Below are positions 4,327 through 5,052 of a stretch of 5,052 nucleotides of DNA, one piece after another. Each line of letters starts with the position of its first letter. Position 1 is the first letter of the stretch. This stretch comes from Alistipes sp. (GTDB lineage Bacteria; Bacteroidota; Bacteroidia; Bacteroidales; Rikenellaceae): positions 1-5,052 of the forward strand of contig JAQUZZ010000138.1 in assembly GCA_028691095.1 (NCBI GenBank), given 5' to 3'. A model generated the notes under the pieces. It was given only the letters and a program-made list of their open reading frames with translations, was not told the DNA's origin and did no database searches. A program made the position numbers and the translations under genes.

Positions 4327-5052
4327 ATGAGAAACCCAATATCCTATCGCCGACTCTCTGAATTGTCTACCGGAGAAGAGGGCGTAATCACCCGTCTGTT
4401 CGGGCATGGCTCGTTCCGTAACCGTATCACGGAGATGGGATTCGTGCGTGGCAAGATGGTGCGTGTCATCAAAAACGCCCCTTTGGCCGACCCGATCGAA
4501 TACGAAATCTTAGGTTATCGCATTGCGCTACGCAAAAGCGAAGCCGACCTGATCGAGGTGTGCGATCCGAAAGATCTGCCCTCCACACCGCCGCATCCGG
4601 GACAAGGAACCTTCAGCGGTGAGTCGGTCAACCGATTTCTGCACGAAGCAGGACGTCATATCAATGTTGCCTTAGTTGGAAACCCCAACTGTGGCAAAAC
4701 CTCGCTGTTCAACGTCGCCACTGGAGCCCACGAACACGTCGGCAATTACAGTGGCGTGACCGTGGATGCCAAACACGCCACCTTTACGCAGGAGGGGTAC
4801 ACCTTTGAATTAGTGGATCTGCCCGGCACGTACTCCATCACCGAATATACCCCCGAAGAGCTCTACGTCCGCACCCACATTCTCAATGAGATGCCCGACG
4901 TAGTCATCAATGTGATCGACGCCTCAAACCTCGAACGCAACCTCTACCTGACCACCCAACTGATTGATATGAATCTGAAAGTGGTGATTGCGCTGAATAT
5001 GTATGATGAGTTGGAGTCCAGCGGGGTGCAACTCGACTACCGCGCGTTGGGG
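4327..5052 (+). CDS. feoB: Ferrous iron transporter, FeoA-FeoB fusion, N-terminal 242 residues (3' end outside window)
   Basis: FeoB is an inner-membrane ferrous iron transporter with a cytosolic GTPase domain; FeoA is a small SH3-like accessory protein. Here both are in one chain. Residues 7-80 form the FeoA domain (RRLSELSTGEEGVI, then GHGSFRNRITEMGF at 26-39 and DPIEYEILGYRIALRK at 55-70). A linker of about 30 residues follows. The FeoB G domain starts near 112: G1 GNPNCGKT (118-125), the G2 region GVTVD (143-147), G3 DLPG (164-167), DASNLERNLYLTTQ (198-211), and G4 NMYD (224-227). The frame is open to the last base. The membrane domain lies beyond the window. ATG 4327 is the only reasonable start: an in-frame TGA lies at 4303-4305, and FeoA begins within 10 residues. 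It has no Shine-Dalgarno sequence. It is separated from pyk by 226 bp and has its own candidate promoter, so it is likely an independent unit. No Fur box was recognised. Confidence 0.95.
   Translation, partial: MRNPISYRRLSELSTGEEGVITRLFGHGSFRNRITEMGFVRGKMVRVIKNAPLADPIEYEILGYRIALRKSEADLIEVCDPKDLPSTPPHPGQGTFSGESVNRFLHEAGRHINVALVGNPNCGKTSLFNVATGAHEHVGNYSGVTVDAKHATFTQEGYTFELVDLPGTYSITEYTPEELYVRTHILNEMPDVVINVIDASNLERNLYLTTQLIDMNLKVVIALNMYDELESSGVQLDYRALG

Overview
The window reads as ordinary chromosomal DNA from a member of the Bacteroidetes, most likely order Bacteroidales. The evidence is the fused FeoA-FeoB architecture, the Bacteroidales-like pyruvate kinase N-terminus next to aroQ, the lack of well-placed Shine-Dalgarno sequences, and three perfect TAnnTTTG (all TATTTTTG) promoter -7 elements in the AT-rich gaps. 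Coding regions are GC-richer than the intergenic DNA. The genus cannot be fixed from the sequence.

Layout. Positions 1-103 hold the probable C-terminal end of an unidentified plus-strand gene. It converges on and overlaps thiD by 13 bp. The minus strand then carries a two-gene thiamine unit read from right to left: thiL (954-1901, thiamine-monophosphate kinase) and thiD (91-912, HMP/HMP-P kinase). A 199-bp AT-rich divergent intergenic region (1902-2100) has two outward-facing -7 elements that form an 8-bp inverted repeat. The plus strand then carries aroQ (2101-2520, type II 3-dehydroquinate dehydratase) and pyk (2643-4100, pyruvate kinase), probably cotranscribed. A 226-bp gap (4101-4326) is unusually rich in dyads and also contains an 11-bp direct repeat. 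It leads into feoB (4327 to the window end), an N-terminal FeoA domain fused to the FeoB G domain and cut off by the window edge.

Function. ThiD phosphorylates the pyrimidine precursor and ThiL makes the active cofactor TPP, so the minus-strand pair covers an early and the last step of thiamine cofactor synthesis. AroQ performs the third step of the shikimate pathway. Pyruvate kinase consumes PEP, which is also a shikimate-pathway substrate, so aroQ-pyk is a metabolically sensible pair. FeoAB is a ferrous iron importer and looks like a separate transcription unit.

No mobile element, CRISPR array, tRNA/rRNA or defence system is visible. I found no convincing novel system. The most interesting material is non-coding: the divergent thiL/aroQ promoter region and the structured DNA between pyk and feoB.
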